DNA of 64,000 nt from Austropuccinia psidii (GCA_023105745.1 JALGQZ010000001.1:61915937-61979936); one strand, 5' to 3'; counted from the stretch's first letter, positions 42,622-55,069 are shown. Numbers and translations are program-made. Notes: generated by a model from the letters alone, not told the origin.

Positions 42622-44458
42622 TGTAAGGTGTGGATATGAAACTTTGATTAAAAATCAAGTACTTTTCCTGTCCGCAAAATTTGTATAAGGTAAAATTCTA
42701 TTAAAAATAGTAAGAAATATTATTTTTAAGAGAAAACACGCCAAATTTATTGTTTATAGCTTTATTAGTATAAAACAATAATATTATAAAAATTTATTGT
42801 TTTACCAACAATAAAAATTTATCCAAAAAATACTCTACAAGAGATATTTTAAGGCTACAAAAGAAATTTCTTCAAGAGCAATTTCAATTGGAATTAATTG
42901 AGCAAAGAACTGCAAGCAATTAATTAAAGAACAAAGTCTTTAAAAAGAATATTAAAGAGAAAACACGCCCAAAAGTGACCAGAGTGAATTTGGAAACAAA
43001 GTGACAAAGTTAACAGTGATGAAAGATGCTTTAATTCACTTTTGGGGTGGTTCAGGGGTAAAAATGATTATAAGAGTTACAAACAATGATTTTAATGATT
43101 TTTTAACGTGGTGAAAAGGATAAAAATGATTTAAAAGTGGTGGTTGGAATCTTTGATTGATTGGTTTAACAGTGTTTAAACTAATTAATAAAAGGAAAAG
43201 ATTCTAACATGAAGAGAAAAGTGGGGCAAAGAAGACATTCTTTTATAGCCATCAATTCTCTTACTCCAAAAGTAAAATTTACTCTTGTCATTCGTGAAAA
43301 ACAGTCTGACAACAGAAAAACCAATTATGGCATCATTGAACCCTAGTTTAGACCAAAAAGGGCTGGCTTAAGCCATTTTTAGCCATTTTTAGCCATTTTA
43401 GACCCTTAAATCAGCCATTACTATAGCAATACCAGGCCTAGAGCCCTCAAAACACGTCAGAATGTGTTTCAGAGACGTAGAAACCTGTTAAAACTGTTTT
43501 TACTATGATGGTTTTATCTTAAGGGTAGTTTTACCCTCTTGGCAACAGCTAAAACTACCCCAGTTGGTATCAAAACCTCATCATCAATTGAGTCCACAGA
43601 CCCTGTAACTCAATTCCAGGCCAAAAGTGATGAACTTTTGCGTGAATTTTGACATCCCACGCCTGTCAGCAAGGATTTTGGGGCTCTAGCTCCCCCTTAG
43701 AGCTGGAGTTCCTTTTCCCCCCCAAATTTAATCTTTCCAATTTATTTTTCCTTTAATTCCTCATCATGTATTATACTTATAATTTACATATGTAATTCAA
43801 TTCAATTGTACAGTACAATACAGTAATAATTGACACCTCATATGTAAATCAAAGTTCACTTATGTAATACACGCGCACATTTTGACATTTAAATTGAATT
43901 CAATTGAAAATACTTCAATTCCTCATAACTTCTAAACTAAACACAACACCTCAATTTTAACACAAAAATTGATGGTTAACACCACATGTGGTGTGAATTA
44001 AATTAAGGTTTTGAGGAATTTCAACTTTTGTATTGAAAATACTAAAACTTAATTTAAGCTTATTTAGAGTTGAGTTACAAGAATTTCACTCAGAGGTGAC
44101 CCCACCTGATTTTTTATGAGGAATCCAATGGTGAAATAAATTTTATATGTTTATTTATTGGATAAAAAGTTATAATAAATTTTATTTAACTTTTTTCCAA
44201 ATTTATTTATTTTTTCACAATTTTGTTAAAATTTCATTTTTACTTAATTTTTTTAAGTATAAATGTAATTTTATATTTACAAAATTTAATGTATTTTTAT
44301 TTTTAAATTATAATTAATTTTTTAATTTTGATATAATTTTATATTTATATTTTGATTTTTATTTTAATAATATAAATAAATTTATTTTATTTATATTAAT
44401 ATGTTATTTTTTATATTTGTGGTCTTTTGGGTATATGAAATTACCTCTAAGGCTCACA
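42622..44458 (-). repeat. 3' LTR of C
   Basis: Plus strand TGTAAGGTG to AAGGCTCACA; about 99% identical to 50881-52717. A TATA box copy lies at 43240-43247 (minus strand TATAAAAG). No gene; the AT-rich end is T/A homopolymer-like. Confidence 0.95.
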
Positions 44459-44482
44459 TTCCCTCCCCCTAAAAAAAGAATA

Positions 44483-47400
44483 TTACTTTGTAATATTGGT
44501 GTTTCTAGTGTGTCTGAATCTCCTCAGGAGTTTGGTAGCTTCTGGTATATCTTTTTCTTCTAACCATTCATCTTCACAAGTTGGGTCACTGTACCTAACA
44601 AGGTATTCCCTTACTTTCTTGGTTCTTAATTTCCTTTCTTTAAGAACTTTGGTTATTTTCTTAGTACCAGATGTCTCAATAGGAGGTATAACTTGGGGAA
44701 CCTTATTCCTCAAGGGAAATTTCTCAGCATCACTAGATTTGTATGGTTTTATCAAGCTCACTGGAAATGTAGGGTGCTTATTGCTAAGTTCTTCAGATAA
44801 CGCTACTTCAACAGCATTTTCTCCATGGAGGGCCTTAATCACAAAAGGTCCTGCAAAGGAGTCTTTCAACTTTTTACATCCTTTGATGTTATTGAAGTTA
44901 GTGGTGGATACAAGAACTAGGTCCCCCACTTTGAAATCTGGAGTTGCATGAGATTTATCCCATTTGTCTTTAGCATATGCAAAAGAGTCCTCCATGCATC
45001 TTACTGCATGCTTTCTAGCTTTGTCTAGCATTTCTTTGAAGCTAGCAGCTGTGGGATGTATCTCAATTAAGTCTTTCCTCAAGGAGTCTTGGGGTAACTT
45101 GGGGTTCCATCCTTTTTCTAGAATAGCAGGAGTCTGATTGGTACTAGCATGGATTGATGTTTTATATGCTAATTCCAGTGCTGGTAACAGAGTACACCAA
45201 TCATGGGTAAATTCATCACAATCTTTGAATTCAATGCCATATGCACAAAATCTTCTCACCATGTCCTCTAAGGTTTGGATCATTCTTTCAGCCAGGCCAT
45301 CAGTTTGTGGGTGGTAGGCTGTAGAGAAAGACAGTTTAGTGCCAAATAATTGGTGAAGATTTGTCCATAGTGCTGAAGTGAATTTGGGATCTCTATCACT
45401 GATGATATTTGTAAATATCCCAGTCCATGACACTACTCTATTCCATATCAGAAGAGCTGTATCCATGGCTGTATCATCTTTGTGACATGGTAAAAAGATT
45501 GGAGTTTTACTGAATCTGTCCACAATTACTAGGCAAGCATTATAGCTCCTGTCACCTCCTGGTGGTAGGCCAGTTACCCAATCCATATGGACAATTTCCC
45601 AAGGTCTGTTTGGTTCTTGGATTTTCATCATATTTCCAAGTCTTTTGCCAGTGGATTTATTTGCCTTTTGGCATCTGTCACAGGTTTCGCAATACTCTGC
45701 AACATCTTTTTGCCACATTGGCCACCATATGCAGGTCTTCACTTTCTCTCTTGTTCTGTCTTCAGAAAGATGTCCTGAAAAGGGACTATCATGGCATTCT
45801 TTCAGTACAAGATTGATTAATGACCTGTCTACAACTGTCATGACACATGTGTGCTTGGTTCTGTGGTAAATTATACCATCCAGTAGGTGAAATCTTCCTT
45901 CATTATAAGATTTTCTCCATACTTCGTCCAAGGCATGTATTAGAGAGTTGTCTTTACAGTCTTTGTTAAGTAATTGGCATAAGATGCTACAATTCTTATC
46001 TTGAGTGTAACTATTTCTGACTTCTTCAAAGAAGGTGGTGTTCAAGTCTGTAACACTTATTCCTTCTATTGGAATTTGTGGTGAAGCTTCTTCTGGAACA
46101 TAAGCAGTATTATCAATGTTATTTGGTAATGGCCATCTGCTTAGTCCATCTGCATTCTTATGAATATTCCCATCCTTATGAACAATAGTCATATTGCCTC
46201 TGTATTCTTGTATGGCTATTTGCCATCTGAGCATGTGTCTGTTAGGTGTTTTCATGTTCAAAAGTGATTTCACAGCTGTACAATCTGTTATTACTTCAAA
46301 AACACATCCCTCTAAGAAATAGTTCAATTTCTCCAAGGCCCAGACAAGGCATAGACATTCCATTTGACTTGCTCCATATCTGGCTTCAGTTGGTTTGATT
46401 TGCCTGGATATGAAACATATTGGTCCTTCTACAGGTTTGTCATTTATGATCTGAACTTGGTGAAGTGCAGCACCTAGTCCATCCCCTGATGCATCAATAT
46501 ACAGTTTGAAAGGCAATTTAAAGTCTGGCATCAGTAAGAGTGGAGCAGTGGTCAATGCTTCTCTTAGAGATTCAAAAGCTTTGACTCTGTCAACAGTCAT
46601 CTCAAATACTGTGTCTTTGTCACACAACTTATAAAGTGGTCTTGCTATGGATGCAAAGTCTTTAATGTGTTGCCTGTAATATCCTGCAAAACCTAAGAAT
46701 GACTGAATTTCCTTCTTATTCTGAGGCATGGGTTTTAACAATACTGCTGCAACTTTGTTTTTATCAATTCCAAGGGACAAACCAGCTACAACATGTCCTA
46801 GTGCCTTAAGTTCTTTAAATCCAAAATGACATTTCTTCAAGGAGATTTTCATGTTTACTGATTGGATTTTTGTCAAAACTCTTGATAATCTGTACATGTG
46901 CTCCTCCCAAGTCTTTGAACAGATAATAATGTCATCAATGTAAATGATTAACCATCCCTCTGAGAGTTCTTCAGGGAAGATTTCATTCATCATTCTTTGG
47001 AAGTGTGAAGGTGCATTTTTGATACCAAAGGGCATCCTTAAGTATTCATACACTCCACAATGAACAATAATTCTCAAGTATTTTCTTGCTCTTGGTGTTA
47101 CCACATTTTGATGGAATCCTTTAAGGGCATCCATAGTGGTTATATACACTGCTTGAGATATTTGAGTAAGGGCAATTTGGATTTTTGGTATTGGGTATCT
47201 GTCTGGAACAGTGTAAGTGTTCAGAGCTCTAAAGTCCCCAACCATTCTGGATTTTCCATTATGCCACGCCACTATGACTGGTGTAGTTATTTCTACTTCC
47301 TCATTGTGGCCTACTTTTCCTATTACACCAAGGTCTAGAAGTTCTTTGATATGAATTTCTAGAGCTTCTCTTGATTTTGGACTTGCTGGATAAGCAGGTC

Positions 47401-50400
47401 TTCTTAAGAGTGGTGGATAAGGTCTCTCAATGTTAAGAATGATGTCAACTTCATGACCAATAATTGCTCCCAGAGGTTCTTTGTCTGTAGCAAATGCTCC
47501 TTTGTGGTCATACAAAAGGGAAGAAAGTTCATTTTCTTGGTTATCAGTCAGATGAAGGCTTATCTCAGCCTCATTTAACTGTTCAGACTTGAATTTTTCT
47601 AGCTCTAAGTTGACTGGTGATACTTTGTTTACTGTAATTTGTCTTTTAAATGGTAAAAAGGCAAATTTCTGGCGCTTATTGTCCCCAATTGTAAAGTATC
47701 TGTCTTTGTTATTATGTAAATCTATCCCATACATGATCAAATAGTCATTTCCCAATATAAAATGGGTACTAGAGCAATTTTCCATAACAACAAATTCAAC
47801 TGTGATCCTTAAATTCCCATTGATGTGTGGGAATATGACATTGGTCTCAAAGATTCCCAATGCTTTCATTGGGTTACTTGCACTGTTGAATTTTATACCA
47901 TCAATTGGTAACAATTGGTCTTCAAAATTTGGCACACAAGTCTTAAGAAAGGATTTTCCAACACAAGAGCAGAAGGCTCCTGGGTCAAGCAAAAGTTTGG
48001 TGGGCTTGTTTTCAATCACCACTTCTGTTATACAGGAGTTACCAGCTGTATAACCTTTTCCTCTGTTTGGTTTTGTCTTCATAAGTTGTGCATCCTGAAC
48101 TTTTGATAAATCAACTTGACCATTGCTCAATTTTGGTAAGTGGGAATAAGATTCCATGATGTCAAAAGTGGCATTGATATTTTCTATATCTTTTGAAGAT
48201 TCAGAAAATATGGATGACTTATCATCTGAATTGTCTTCAATTATGTCTTCTTTTTCAACATCTGGTTCCTTTTCAATGTCAATTTCATTGATTTTTCCCC
48301 TCTTTGGACATGCATTGGCTAAATGGGTGGTGCTTTGGCAAATATGGCATTTTCTGACTGTATCTGCAGATTTATATTTAATATTACTAGAATTTTCTTT
48401 GGGGTTTTTGTCCACAGAATCTTTCCAAGGTGTATTAAACCTTGTTTTGAGATTCACCCTACTAGAACCAATTTTGGTTCTGGTGGTTACTTCTTCTAGT
48501 ATATTGATAATATCTTCTGCTGAAGATTGTTCAGTAGTCCTGCTTTTGACAGCATGCTCTAAGTCACCTCCACATTGTCTCAGAATTTTTCTATGGATCA
48601 TAAATTCTGACATGTCAGGATATAATGCTGTTAATCTGTCCTTTTGTTGGCAAAACCATGGTAAAGCTTTGTCTTTATCAGCATTAAATTTGGCAGATTC
48701 AAAGGCTGTTTCAACTTTAAACCTCCAAGCATCATTTGCCCATTTGTTGATGATTTGGGTTTTCCACCAAGTCCAACTCTGGTGTCCATGTGCTTGTCTT
48801 ATTTTAATGTACCATCTGTGAGCTGATCTGGTAAACAAGGTGTTAAACCTGGCTGTTACCAATCTGTCTGGTAATTCAAAATCTTCCTTGATCATGTCAA
48901 TACCTCTAATGAATTCCATATGGTCATACTCTCCTTCACCACTGAATTGAGGCCATTCTTTAAGTTTTGGAACTTCTTTCAAGAGTGCTTGGCCCATTGA
49001 TGGTTCCAAGTTATGAAAAGAAGTGGATAATTCATTTTTTGATTGTGAATTATCAGGATCCAATACTTGTGGATTTGAAATTCTTGTGCCCTCATTTTGA
49101 TTTAGAGGTGTAGACATTCTTGGTAAGGTGTTCAGTATTTGTTCAATGTCATTCATTTTACTGTTGCTACACCTTTGGGAATTTCTGTATTCATGTTGGA
49201 AGCTTTGTATTAAATTTATTATTTCAATTTTATACATGTCTTCCTTATGTGTCAGTTCTTGCCATAACTCTGTCTGTCTTGTATTATCAGAAGTGACTTG
49301 GTTCAATTTCATTGATAATTTTGATACTTCTTCTTGTGAAGCATCAAAACACTTTTTCAAGGCAATGGTATATGTCTTTACTTCAGTAAATGAATTTGAA
49401 ATGTCATCAAGGACTTTCTTGTTATCTGTTTTGATAATATTTATGGCTTGTTTAATTCTTGTTTCAATCATGTCATCAATATTGAATTTAGAATATTTAT
49501 CTGTTAATTCTTTAATAATGGCAGATTGTTCATTTATTTTAATGTTAGAAGAATTGTCATTATTAGAATTTTTAATTGTTCTTAAAACTTTTTCAAAACA
49601 CATAAGTGTTTCATTAATTTGGCACAGACTCAGGTTGTTTGTTTTAATGTTGTTACAAATGGTTTCATTTTTATCAGAAAGATGTTTTTTCACGTCATTT
49701 ATAGCATTATACAACTCTGGGATGGAATCAAATATGTCAGAAATCATTTCTGGAACCTTAATCTGGCTTCCTCCTTCTTCTGTAATTCCATCATGGTTCT
49801 GGCCATCTGAAATACATTTTCCATGGCATCCTGCTGAATCTTTGGGATTCTGTAGCCCTGGCTGTAAGGTTTTGGGGCTGGTGCCTTCCCTTTGCCCTTG
49901 TTTGGAGCTTGTGGCTGCTTTTTCACGTTGGAATTGCTGCTGCTGGCCACTGGGGCTGTTTTTGGCACTGGTTTGGGTGGTGGAGGGTTGTTTTTCCTCC
50001 ATTCTAGTGTCAAAAGCATCATGTTTTTCTTCTCCATCAATGGATGCCATCCATTGAGCAATTTGCAAGTGTTGGGATGGCCCAAGAATTTTCTTACTGT
50101 CAGGTAAGAATTCATGCAATTCTTCCACAGGTCTGCAAGGATCTTGTACTCTTTGAATTGAAGTGCATTGTTTTATGCACTGTGGCTGGCTTTGTATATG
50201 TCCACAGAGGCTTGTTGTGGCGGTGTCAGCTCTTTTTGAAGGTAAAATGGTATTATCAGCTTCAGAATGACCCATTTTAGTTGTTTGGAAGTCATCAACT
50301 GACCCTTTTCCTTCTGTACCTGGTTGGCTTCTGCCATAATCACGTCTATTACCTTTTTGGGAGCTGCTTGAGGGGTTGTAGCTGGCTCCTGACCTGGTTG

Positions 50401-50407
50401 AAGGCAT
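44483..50407 (-). CDS. Gag-Pol polyprotein of C
   Basis: 1974 codons. Residues 1-220 overlap ORF1 in another frame and may not be translated. About 225-430 is Asn/Lys-rich and coiled-coil-like; capsid about 480-600 ([20 protein letters not shown]); zinc knuckle at 686 ([17 protein letters not shown]). Protease loop at 805-812 reads LLLDPGAF: Pro in place of Thr/Ser. RT: first Asp in [10 protein letters not shown] (about 1093), YIDD at 1156-1159. RNase H from [12 protein letters not shown] (about 1303). Integrase: [14 protein letters not shown]...CDRCQ (1536-1575), D about 1608 (VHMDW), D about 1673 (ISDRDPKF), E about 1706 (AERMIQ). Chromo-like tail about 1920-1960 ([18 protein letters not shown]). 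The full enzyme set and lack of stops suggest a recently active copy. The ATG at 50407 lies inside the ORF1 intron. Confidence 0.95.
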   Translation of the reverse strand: MPSTRSGASYNPSSSSQKGNRRDYGRSQPGTEGKGSVDDFQTTKMGHSEADNTILPSKRADTATTSLCGHIQSQPQCIKQCTSIQRVQDPCRPVEELHEFLPDSKKILGPSQHLQIAQWMASIDGEEKHDAFDTRMEEKQPSTTQTSAKNSPSGQQQQFQREKAATSSKQGQREGTSPKTLQPGLQNPKDSAGCHGKCISDGQNHDGITEEGGSQIKVPEMISDIFDSIPELYNAINDVKKHLSDKNETICNNIKTNNLSLCQINETLMCFEKVLRTIKNSNNDNSSNIKINEQSAIIKELTDKYSKFNIDDMIETRIKQAINIIKTDNKKVLDDISNSFTEVKTYTIALKKCFDASQEEVSKLSMKLNQVTSDNTRQTELWQELTHKEDMYKIEIINLIQSFQHEYRNSQRCSNSKMNDIEQILNTLPRMSTPLNQNEGTRISNPQVLDPDNSQSKNELSTSFHNLEPSMGQALLKEVPKLKEWPQFSGEGEYDHMEFIRGIDMIKEDFELPDRLVTARFNTLFTRSAHRWYIKIRQAHGHQSWTWWKTQIINKWANDAWRFKVETAFESAKFNADKDKALPWFCQQKDRLTALYPDMSEFMIHRKILRQCGGDLEHAVKSRTTEQSSAEDIINILEEVTTRTKIGSSRVNLKTRFNTPWKDSVDKNPKENSSNIKYKSADTVRKCHICQSTTHLANACPKRGKINEIDIEKEPDVEKEDIIEDNSDDKSSIFSESSKDIENINATFDIMESYSHLPKLSNGQVDLSKVQDAQLMKTKPNRGKGYTAGNSCITEVVIENKPTKLLLDPGAFCSCVGKSFLKTCVPNFEDQLLPIDGIKFNSASNPMKALGIFETNVIFPHINGNLRITVEFVVMENCSSTHFILGNDYLIMYGIDLHNNKDRYFTIGDNKRQKFAFLPFKRQITVNKVSPVNLELEKFKSEQLNEAEISLHLTDNQENELSSLLYDHKGAFATDKEPLGAIIGHEVDIILNIERPYPPLLRRPAYPASPKSREALEIHIKELLDLGVIGKVGHNEEVEITTPVIVAWHNGKSRMVGDFRALNTYTVPDRYPIPKIQIALTQISQAVYITTMDALKGFHQNVVTPRARKYLRIIVHCGVYEYLRMPFGIKNAPSHFQRMMNEIFPEELSEGWLIIYIDDIIICSKTWEEHMYRLSRVLTKIQSVNMKISLKKCHFGFKELKALGHVVAGLSLGIDKNKVAAVLLKPMPQNKKEIQSFLGFAGYYRQHIKDFASIARPLYKLCDKDTVFEMTVDRVKAFESLREALTTAPLLLMPDFKLPFKLYIDASGDGLGAALHQVQIINDKPVEGPICFISRQIKPTEARYGASQMECLCLVWALEKLNYFLEGCVFEVITDCTAVKSLLNMKTPNRHMLRWQIAIQEYRGNMTIVHKDGNIHKNADGLSRWPLPNNIDNTAYVPEEASPQIPIEGISVTDLNTTFFEEVRNSYTQDKNCSILCQLLNKDCKDNSLIHALDEVWRKSYNEGRFHLLDGIIYHRTKHTCVMTVVDRSLINLVLKECHDSPFSGHLSEDRTREKVKTCIWWPMWQKDVAEYCETCDRCQKANKSTGKRLGNMMKIQEPNRPWEIVHMDWVTGLPPGGDRSYNACLVIVDRFSKTPIFLPCHKDDTAMDTALLIWNRVVSWTGIFTNIISDRDPKFTSALWTNLHQLFGTKLSFSTAYHPQTDGLAERMIQTLEDMVRRFCAYGIEFKDCDEFTHDWCTLLPALELAYKTSIHASTNQTPAILEKGWNPKLPQDSLRKDLIEIHPTAASFKEMLDKARKHAVRCMEDSFAYAKDKWDKSHATPDFKVGDLVLVSTTNFNNIKGCKKLKDSFAGPFVIKALHGENAVEVALSEELSNKHPTFPVSLIKPYKSSDAEKFPLRNKVPQVIPPIETSGTKKITKVLKERKLRTKKVREYLVRYSDPTCEDEWLEEKDIPEATKLLRRFRHTRNTNITK

Positions 50408-50655
50408 AATTATGGTTAAAAAAGGTTTGAAATAGTATTTTTACGTCAAAAACTTACTATTGGCCAAATTTTTAGCTTTCTGAAGGGTATTACTTATGTC
50501 CAAGTTAATTAATTCAGAAGATATTGGTTCAGGCTGGTTATTTTGAGTCACAATAACAGTGCTATTATGATCAGAATTAACAGTACTGGCAGGGATAATG
50601 CTGGTTACTGTTGAGGCTGTTTCAATGTTTTCTTGTCTTACCACGTTGTCAGACA
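49744..50655 (-). CDS. Spliced ORF1 of C
   Basis: Exon 50655-50458 opens after an acceptor-like ATTTTAG and ends at a GTAAGT donor; the 64-nt intron 50457-50394 ends CAACCAG; exon 50393-49744 continues in frame, ending at a stop after RLRFQK. The exon-2 frame is -1-related to Gag-Pol. It has one TAA at about 50176. Conserved blocks shared with [45 protein letters not shown] and [19 protein letters not shown]. Exon 1 has no ATG, so a further 5' exon or non-ATG start is implied. Function unknown; a Gag-related or RNA-binding role is possible given the basic Pro-rich middle. Confidence 0.6.
50394..50457 (-). other. Predicted 64-nt intron in ORF1 of C
   Basis: Donor GTAAGT, acceptor CAACCAG, phase 1. 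The equivalent intron in D (55834-55897) is also exactly 64 nt and phase 1, with acceptor ATACCAG, and both contain TTGACGT. It retains the Gag-Pol ATG, so splicing would choose between the two products. Confidence 0.6.
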
Positions 50656-50880
50656 CTAAAATTAATGAAAAAGCCAATTAATTAAGTAAAAAAAAGGATA
50701 TTTTAAAAAAAGAAATAAAAATTTAAGCCGCACTTATAATATGAAAAAAATTATTTTTTATGGGTTTTTTGAATTATAAGTATTTTTTATGTGTTTTTAA
50801 ATTTTTCAATATAAGAAAAAAGATTTAAAAAGAGTAAAAAAAATATGTCACAGGTAAAATATCACGGCTGGGCCCCCAAA
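50656..50880 (-). other. Leader of C with putative primer site
   Basis: Right after the LTR end the minus strand reads TTTGGGGGCCCAGCCGTGA; D has TTTGGGGGCCTGGCCATG at the same place, so it is probably the priming site. The rest is AT-rich, has no ATG, and ends in the acceptor-like ATTTTAG. Confidence 0.5.
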
Positions 50881-52717
50881 TGTAAGGTGTGGATATGAAA
50901 CTTTGATTAAAAATCAAGTACTTTTCCTGTCCTCAAAATTTGTATAAGGTAAAATTCTATTAAAAATAGTAAGAAATATTATTTTTAAGAGAAAACACGC
51001 CAAATTTATTGTTTATAACTTTATTAGTATAAAACAATAATATTATAAAAATTTATTGTTTTACCAACAATAAAAATTTATGCAAAAAATACTCTACAAG
51101 AGATATTTTAAGGCTACAAAAGAAATTTCTTCAAGAGCAATTTCAATTGGAATTAATTGAGCAAAGAACTGCAAGCAATTAATTAAAGAACAAAGTCTTT
51201 AAAAAGAATATTAAAGAGAAAACACGCCCAAAAGTGACCAGAGTGAATTTGGAAACAAAGTGACAAAGTTAACAGTGATGAAAGATGCTTTAATTCACTT
51301 TTGGGGTGGTTCAGGGGTAAAAATGATTATAAGAGTTACAAACAATGATTATAATGATTTTTTCACGTGGTTAAAAGGATAAAAATGATTTAAAAGTGGT
51401 GGTTGGAATCTTTTATTGATTGGTTTAACAGTGTTTAAACTAATTAATAAAAGGAAAAGATTCTAACATGAAGAGAAAAGTGGGGCAAAGAAGACATTCT
51501 TTTATAGCCATCAATTCTCTTACTCCAAAAGTAAAATTTACTCTTGTCAGTCGTGAAAAACAGTCTGACAACAGAAAAACCAATTATGGCATCATTGAAC
51601 CCTAGTTTAGACCAAAAAGGGCTGGTTTAAGCCATTTTTAGCCATTTTTAGCCATTTTAGACCCTTAAATCAGCCATTACTATAGCAATACCAGGCCTAG
51701 AGCCCTCAAAACACGTCAGAATGTGTTTCAGAGACGTAGAAACCAGTTAAATCTGTTTTTACTATGATGGTTTTATCTTAAGGGTAGTTTTACCCTCTTG
51801 GCAACAGCTAAAACTACCCCAGTTGGTATCAAAACCTCATCATCAATTGAGTCCACAGACCCTGTAACTCAATTCCAGGCCAAAAGTGATGAACTTTTGC
51901 GTGAATTTTGACATCCCACGCCTGTCAGCAAGGATTTTGGGGGTCTAGCTCCCCCTTAGAGCTGGAGTTCCTTTTCCCCCCCAAATTTAATCTTTCCAAT
52001 TTATTTTTCCTTTAATTCCTCATCATGTATTATACTTATAATTTACATATGTAATTCAATTCAATTGTACAGTACAATACAGTAATAGTTGACACCTCAT
52101 ATGTCAATCAAAGCTCACTTATGTAATACACGCGCACATTTTGACATTTCAATTGAATTCAATTGAAAATACTTCAATTCCTCATAACTTCTAAACTAAA
52201 CACAACACCTCAATTTTAACACAAAAATTGATGGTTAACACCACATGTGGTGTGAATTAAATTAAGGTTTTGAGGATTTTCAACTTTTGTATTGAAAATA
52301 CTAAAACTTAATTTAAGCTTATTTAGAGTTGAGTTACAAGAATTTCACTCAGAGGTGACCCCACCTGATTTTTTATGAGGAATCCAATGGTGAAATAAAT
52401 TTTATATGTTTATTTATTGGATAAAAAGTTATAATAAATTTTATTTACCTTTTTTCCAAATTTATTTATTTTTTCACAATTTTGTTAAAATTTCATTTTT
52501 ACTTAATTTTTTTAAGTATAAATGTAATTTTATATTTACAAAATTTAATGTATTTTTATTTTTAAATTATAATTAATTTTTTATTTTTGATATAATTTTA
52601 TATTTATATTTTGATTTTTATTTTAATAATATAAATAAATTTATTTTATTTATATTAATATGTTATTTTTTATATTTGTGGTCTTTTGGGTATATGAAAT
52701 TACCTCTAAGGCTCACA
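50881..52717 (-). repeat. 5' LTR of C
   Basis: 1837 bp, the upstream LTR for this minus-strand element. It carries a candidate promoter at 51499-51506. Right-hand duplication AATTT follows at 52718. Confidence 0.95.
51499..51506 (-). promoter_or_regulatory. TATA box of the 5' LTR of C
   Basis: TATAAAAG in the minus-strand context GGCTATAAAAGAATGTC, identical in both LTRs. The best core promoter candidate for the genomic RNA. Confidence 0.55.
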
Positions 52718-53484
52718 AATTTCTTAGCTTTAGGTGTCAAAAAATTCTGATGAAAGCCTTTCAATGCATCCATTGATTTTATAAGCTTGGCTTTAGACAA
52801 TTGGGTCAAGGTTTCTTGTACTCTAGGAATTGGATACCTATCTGGAACTGTGTAGGTATTCAATGCTCTGAAATCTCCAACCATTATTGATTTATCATTA
52901 TGCCAAGGAATAATAACAGGTGTTGTCACTTCAACATCTTCATTATGGCCTACTTTCCTTAGTACACCAAGTTGGATTAACTCTTGGATATGTTTTTCCA
53001 AGGCTTCTCTAGCTCTGGGACTGGCTGGATAAGCTGGTCCTTTAAGGACTGGAGGGTATGGTCTATCAATATTAAGATTGATATCAATTTCATGCCCTTT
53101 TATAGCGCCTAATGGTTCATTATCAGAGGCAAAGGCATTATTATATGTGTATAACACATCAATAAGCTCATGTCTCATCTTTGTTGACAATGATGCATTA
53201 ATTTTTTCTTCAACAAGCTGATTAGCCACAAATTCTTCCTTATAAATATCTTTCTTGGAAGATACTATGGATATTTGTTTGCAAATATTGGAAAAAGCAA
53301 ATTCTTGTCTTTTCTTTTCTCCAGTTGTGAAATATCTGTCTTTATGGTTATTGATGTAAATACGATAAATATTCAAGTAATCATTTCCAAGGATGATATG
53401 TTGAGATGTGCAATTGTCCATCACTACTATCTCTGTCTTCGTTCTTATGCTTCCTTCAGGGTGTGGGAACACAATATTAGTGTC
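52718..53484 (-). pseudogene. D protease C-part and reverse transcriptase N-half
   Basis: Continues from the protease via IILGNDYLNIYRIYI, a linker, and RT blocks GHEIDINLNIDRPYPPVL, VTTPVIIPWHNDKSIMVGDF, RYPIPRVQETLTQL and [19 protein letters not shown], where the first catalytic Asp is present. Cut at 52717 by the LTR of C. In frame with 54219-53485 apart from the TGA at 53485. Confidence 0.85.
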
Positions 53485-54219
53485 TCATATACCCAAAGGG
53501 TACATATTGTTACTGGCACTACTAAATTGCACACCTTCCATTGGTAATAGATGGTTTTTCCATTCAGGAAGTATAGCTTGGAGATAATCTTTGGCTACAC
53601 AAGTGCAAAATGCCCCTCTATCCAAATTTACTTTGGCTTCAATATTATCCATCAGAATTGATGTGATACAAGATGCTCCAGAAGTATAACCTTTTCCTCT
53701 AGCAGGTTTGGTCTTACACATTCTGGCATCTTGGATATTGATCAGGTTATGAAAGTCCTCACTGTACTGTGGCAAGTGAGTATGGACTTTGGTGAACTCA
53801 AAGAAAGCTTTAATGTTTTCAATGGTATAGTCCTCTATTGGTTTATTCTCAGAGACTTCAAAATCTACTTCAGATTCTTCTTTCCCTTCAGTACATTGAA
53901 TTTCTTCAATGACTTGAACTTCATTGATTTTTGTCTTTTTGGTGCAAGTGTTGGCTAAATGTGAAGTGCTTCCACATTTATGACACTTCAAGACAGGTCT
54001 ATCAGGTCTTCTGTCCTCTCTGGACATCTTTGGGACCATCTTGGACTCTATAGGGATTTTAGTACAAGTTTTACCAATTCTTGTTCTAGTAATGATATCT
54101 TCCATTGCATTATTGTAGTCCTCTGTTGAACAGGTTTCTACACATCTGCACTTGATAGCATGTTCTAGTTCTCCTCCACATTTTCTTAATATTTTCATAT
54201 TAATCATAGTGTCAGACAT
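53485..54219 (-). pseudogene. D Gag C-terminus, zinc knuckle and protease start
   Basis: Capsid end KILRKCGGELEHAIKCR, zinc knuckle CHKCGSTSHLANTCTKK (complete CCHC), an acidic linker, THLPQYSEDF, KPARGKGYTSGASCITSIL and the protease loop NLDRGAFCTCVAKDY. The triad position reads DRG where canonical is D-T/S-G; C has DPG. The TGA at 53485 is in frame with downstream RT. Same product as residues about 600-860 of the C polyprotein. Confidence 0.85.
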
Positions 54220-54801
54220 ATCTGGGTGTTAAGCAGATAATGTGTCTTTCTGCTTGAAGAACTAAGTAAGTGGTTTATCCTTTTCTGAGTTAAAAATGGA
54301 ACTTTCAAAAGCATTCTCCATTTTAAACCTCAAAGAATTATTGGCCTATTTGGTAATCATTTCAGATTTCCACCAAGACCAATAATGTTTTCCATGATCT
54401 TGTCTTATCTTGTAATACCATTTCTTTGAAGTTCTCGTAAACAGAGAGTGTAATTTGCCCACTATAATTTCATCAGGTATGTGAAAGTCTTCTTGCAATA
54501 TATTAATAGTTCTGAGGAAATCAATATGGTTGTATTCTCCTTGACCAGAGAATGTTTGCCATTCTTCCAACTTGGGAATATCTTTTGCAGAAATAACATT
54601 TTCTCCTAAGAGTGGGGTCAAACCTTCTTTAACAGAAGGTTTTTCTTCACTAAAAGGTGTAGAATGTCTTGGCATATGTGGTTCAGAATTCTTATAAATT
54701 TGTTCTACATTTGCAATTATTTCATGTTTTAACTTCTGCCTTTCACTGTCACTTTTTTCCAAATGTGTGGCAAACTGATTGGTATTTTTAGCTATTTCCA
54801 A
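54220..54801 (-). pseudogene. D Gag capsid region
   Basis: Reads HSTPFSEEKPSVKEG, then KLEEWQTFSGQGEYNHIDFL, FHIPDEIIVGKLHSLFTRTS and WYYKIRQDHGKHYWSWWK, aligning with 440-560 of the C polyprotein. In-frame stops at 54346 (TAG, Trp in C), about 54265 (TAG, Trp in C) and about 54232 (TAA). It is in frame with the following knuckle part. Confidence 0.8.
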
Positions 54802-55069
54802 GACATGATTGTTCAGAATTTTAAGTTGATCATTAATTTTTAAAATGGAAAGATCTTCTATTTCATCAGTTGAACTTAATATTTACTCTCAATTCTGTCA
54901 CATTTATTGGTAAGTAATTCCAGTGTGGTAATTACAGACTTATGCATTTCAACAGATTGTTTGTAATTCTTTTTTAAGTCATCGATTTCCAATGTTATTT
55001 TAGTTAACTTTGCATTAAGTTTACCAATTTTTACATCAATATCAGATTGAACAAAATGTATTTCATCTA
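54802..55069 (-). pseudogene. D Gag coiled-coil-like N-part
   Basis: Minus-strand sequence STQIIDEIHFVQSDIDV followed by a Leu/Lys/Glu-rich stretch corresponds to the coiled-coil-like region 225-430 of C, but is shorter and frameshifted with several stops. Confidence 0.6.

Larger units (their letters stand above)
42622..52717 (-). mobile_element. Young Ty3-type retrotransposon C, nearly intact
   Basis: 10,096 bp, two 1837-bp LTRs (42622-44458 and 50881-52717) differing by 19 substitutions and no indels by my count, flanked by AATTT (42617-42621 and 52718-52722). The interior holds a spliced ORF1 and a 1974-codon Gag-Pol frame without a stop. Inserted into the RT of the related element D in the same orientation. 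Confidence 0.95.

Noticed and set aside
42624..44458. Possible promoter or gene in the AT-rich LTR end of C
   Set aside because: Homopolymer-like A/T sequence gives many chance TATA matches; only the conserved TATAAAAG in a GC-richer context was kept.
49128..50057. 309-codon plus-strand frame, and 221 codons at 48156-48821
   Set aside because: Shadows of the minus-strand gag-pol frame of C; Cys/Ser/Phe-rich with no motif.
44483..50407. Interpreting C as an endogenous virus with an envelope gene
   Set aside because: After integrase only the chromo-like tail and LTR follow; no membrane protein frame is present.
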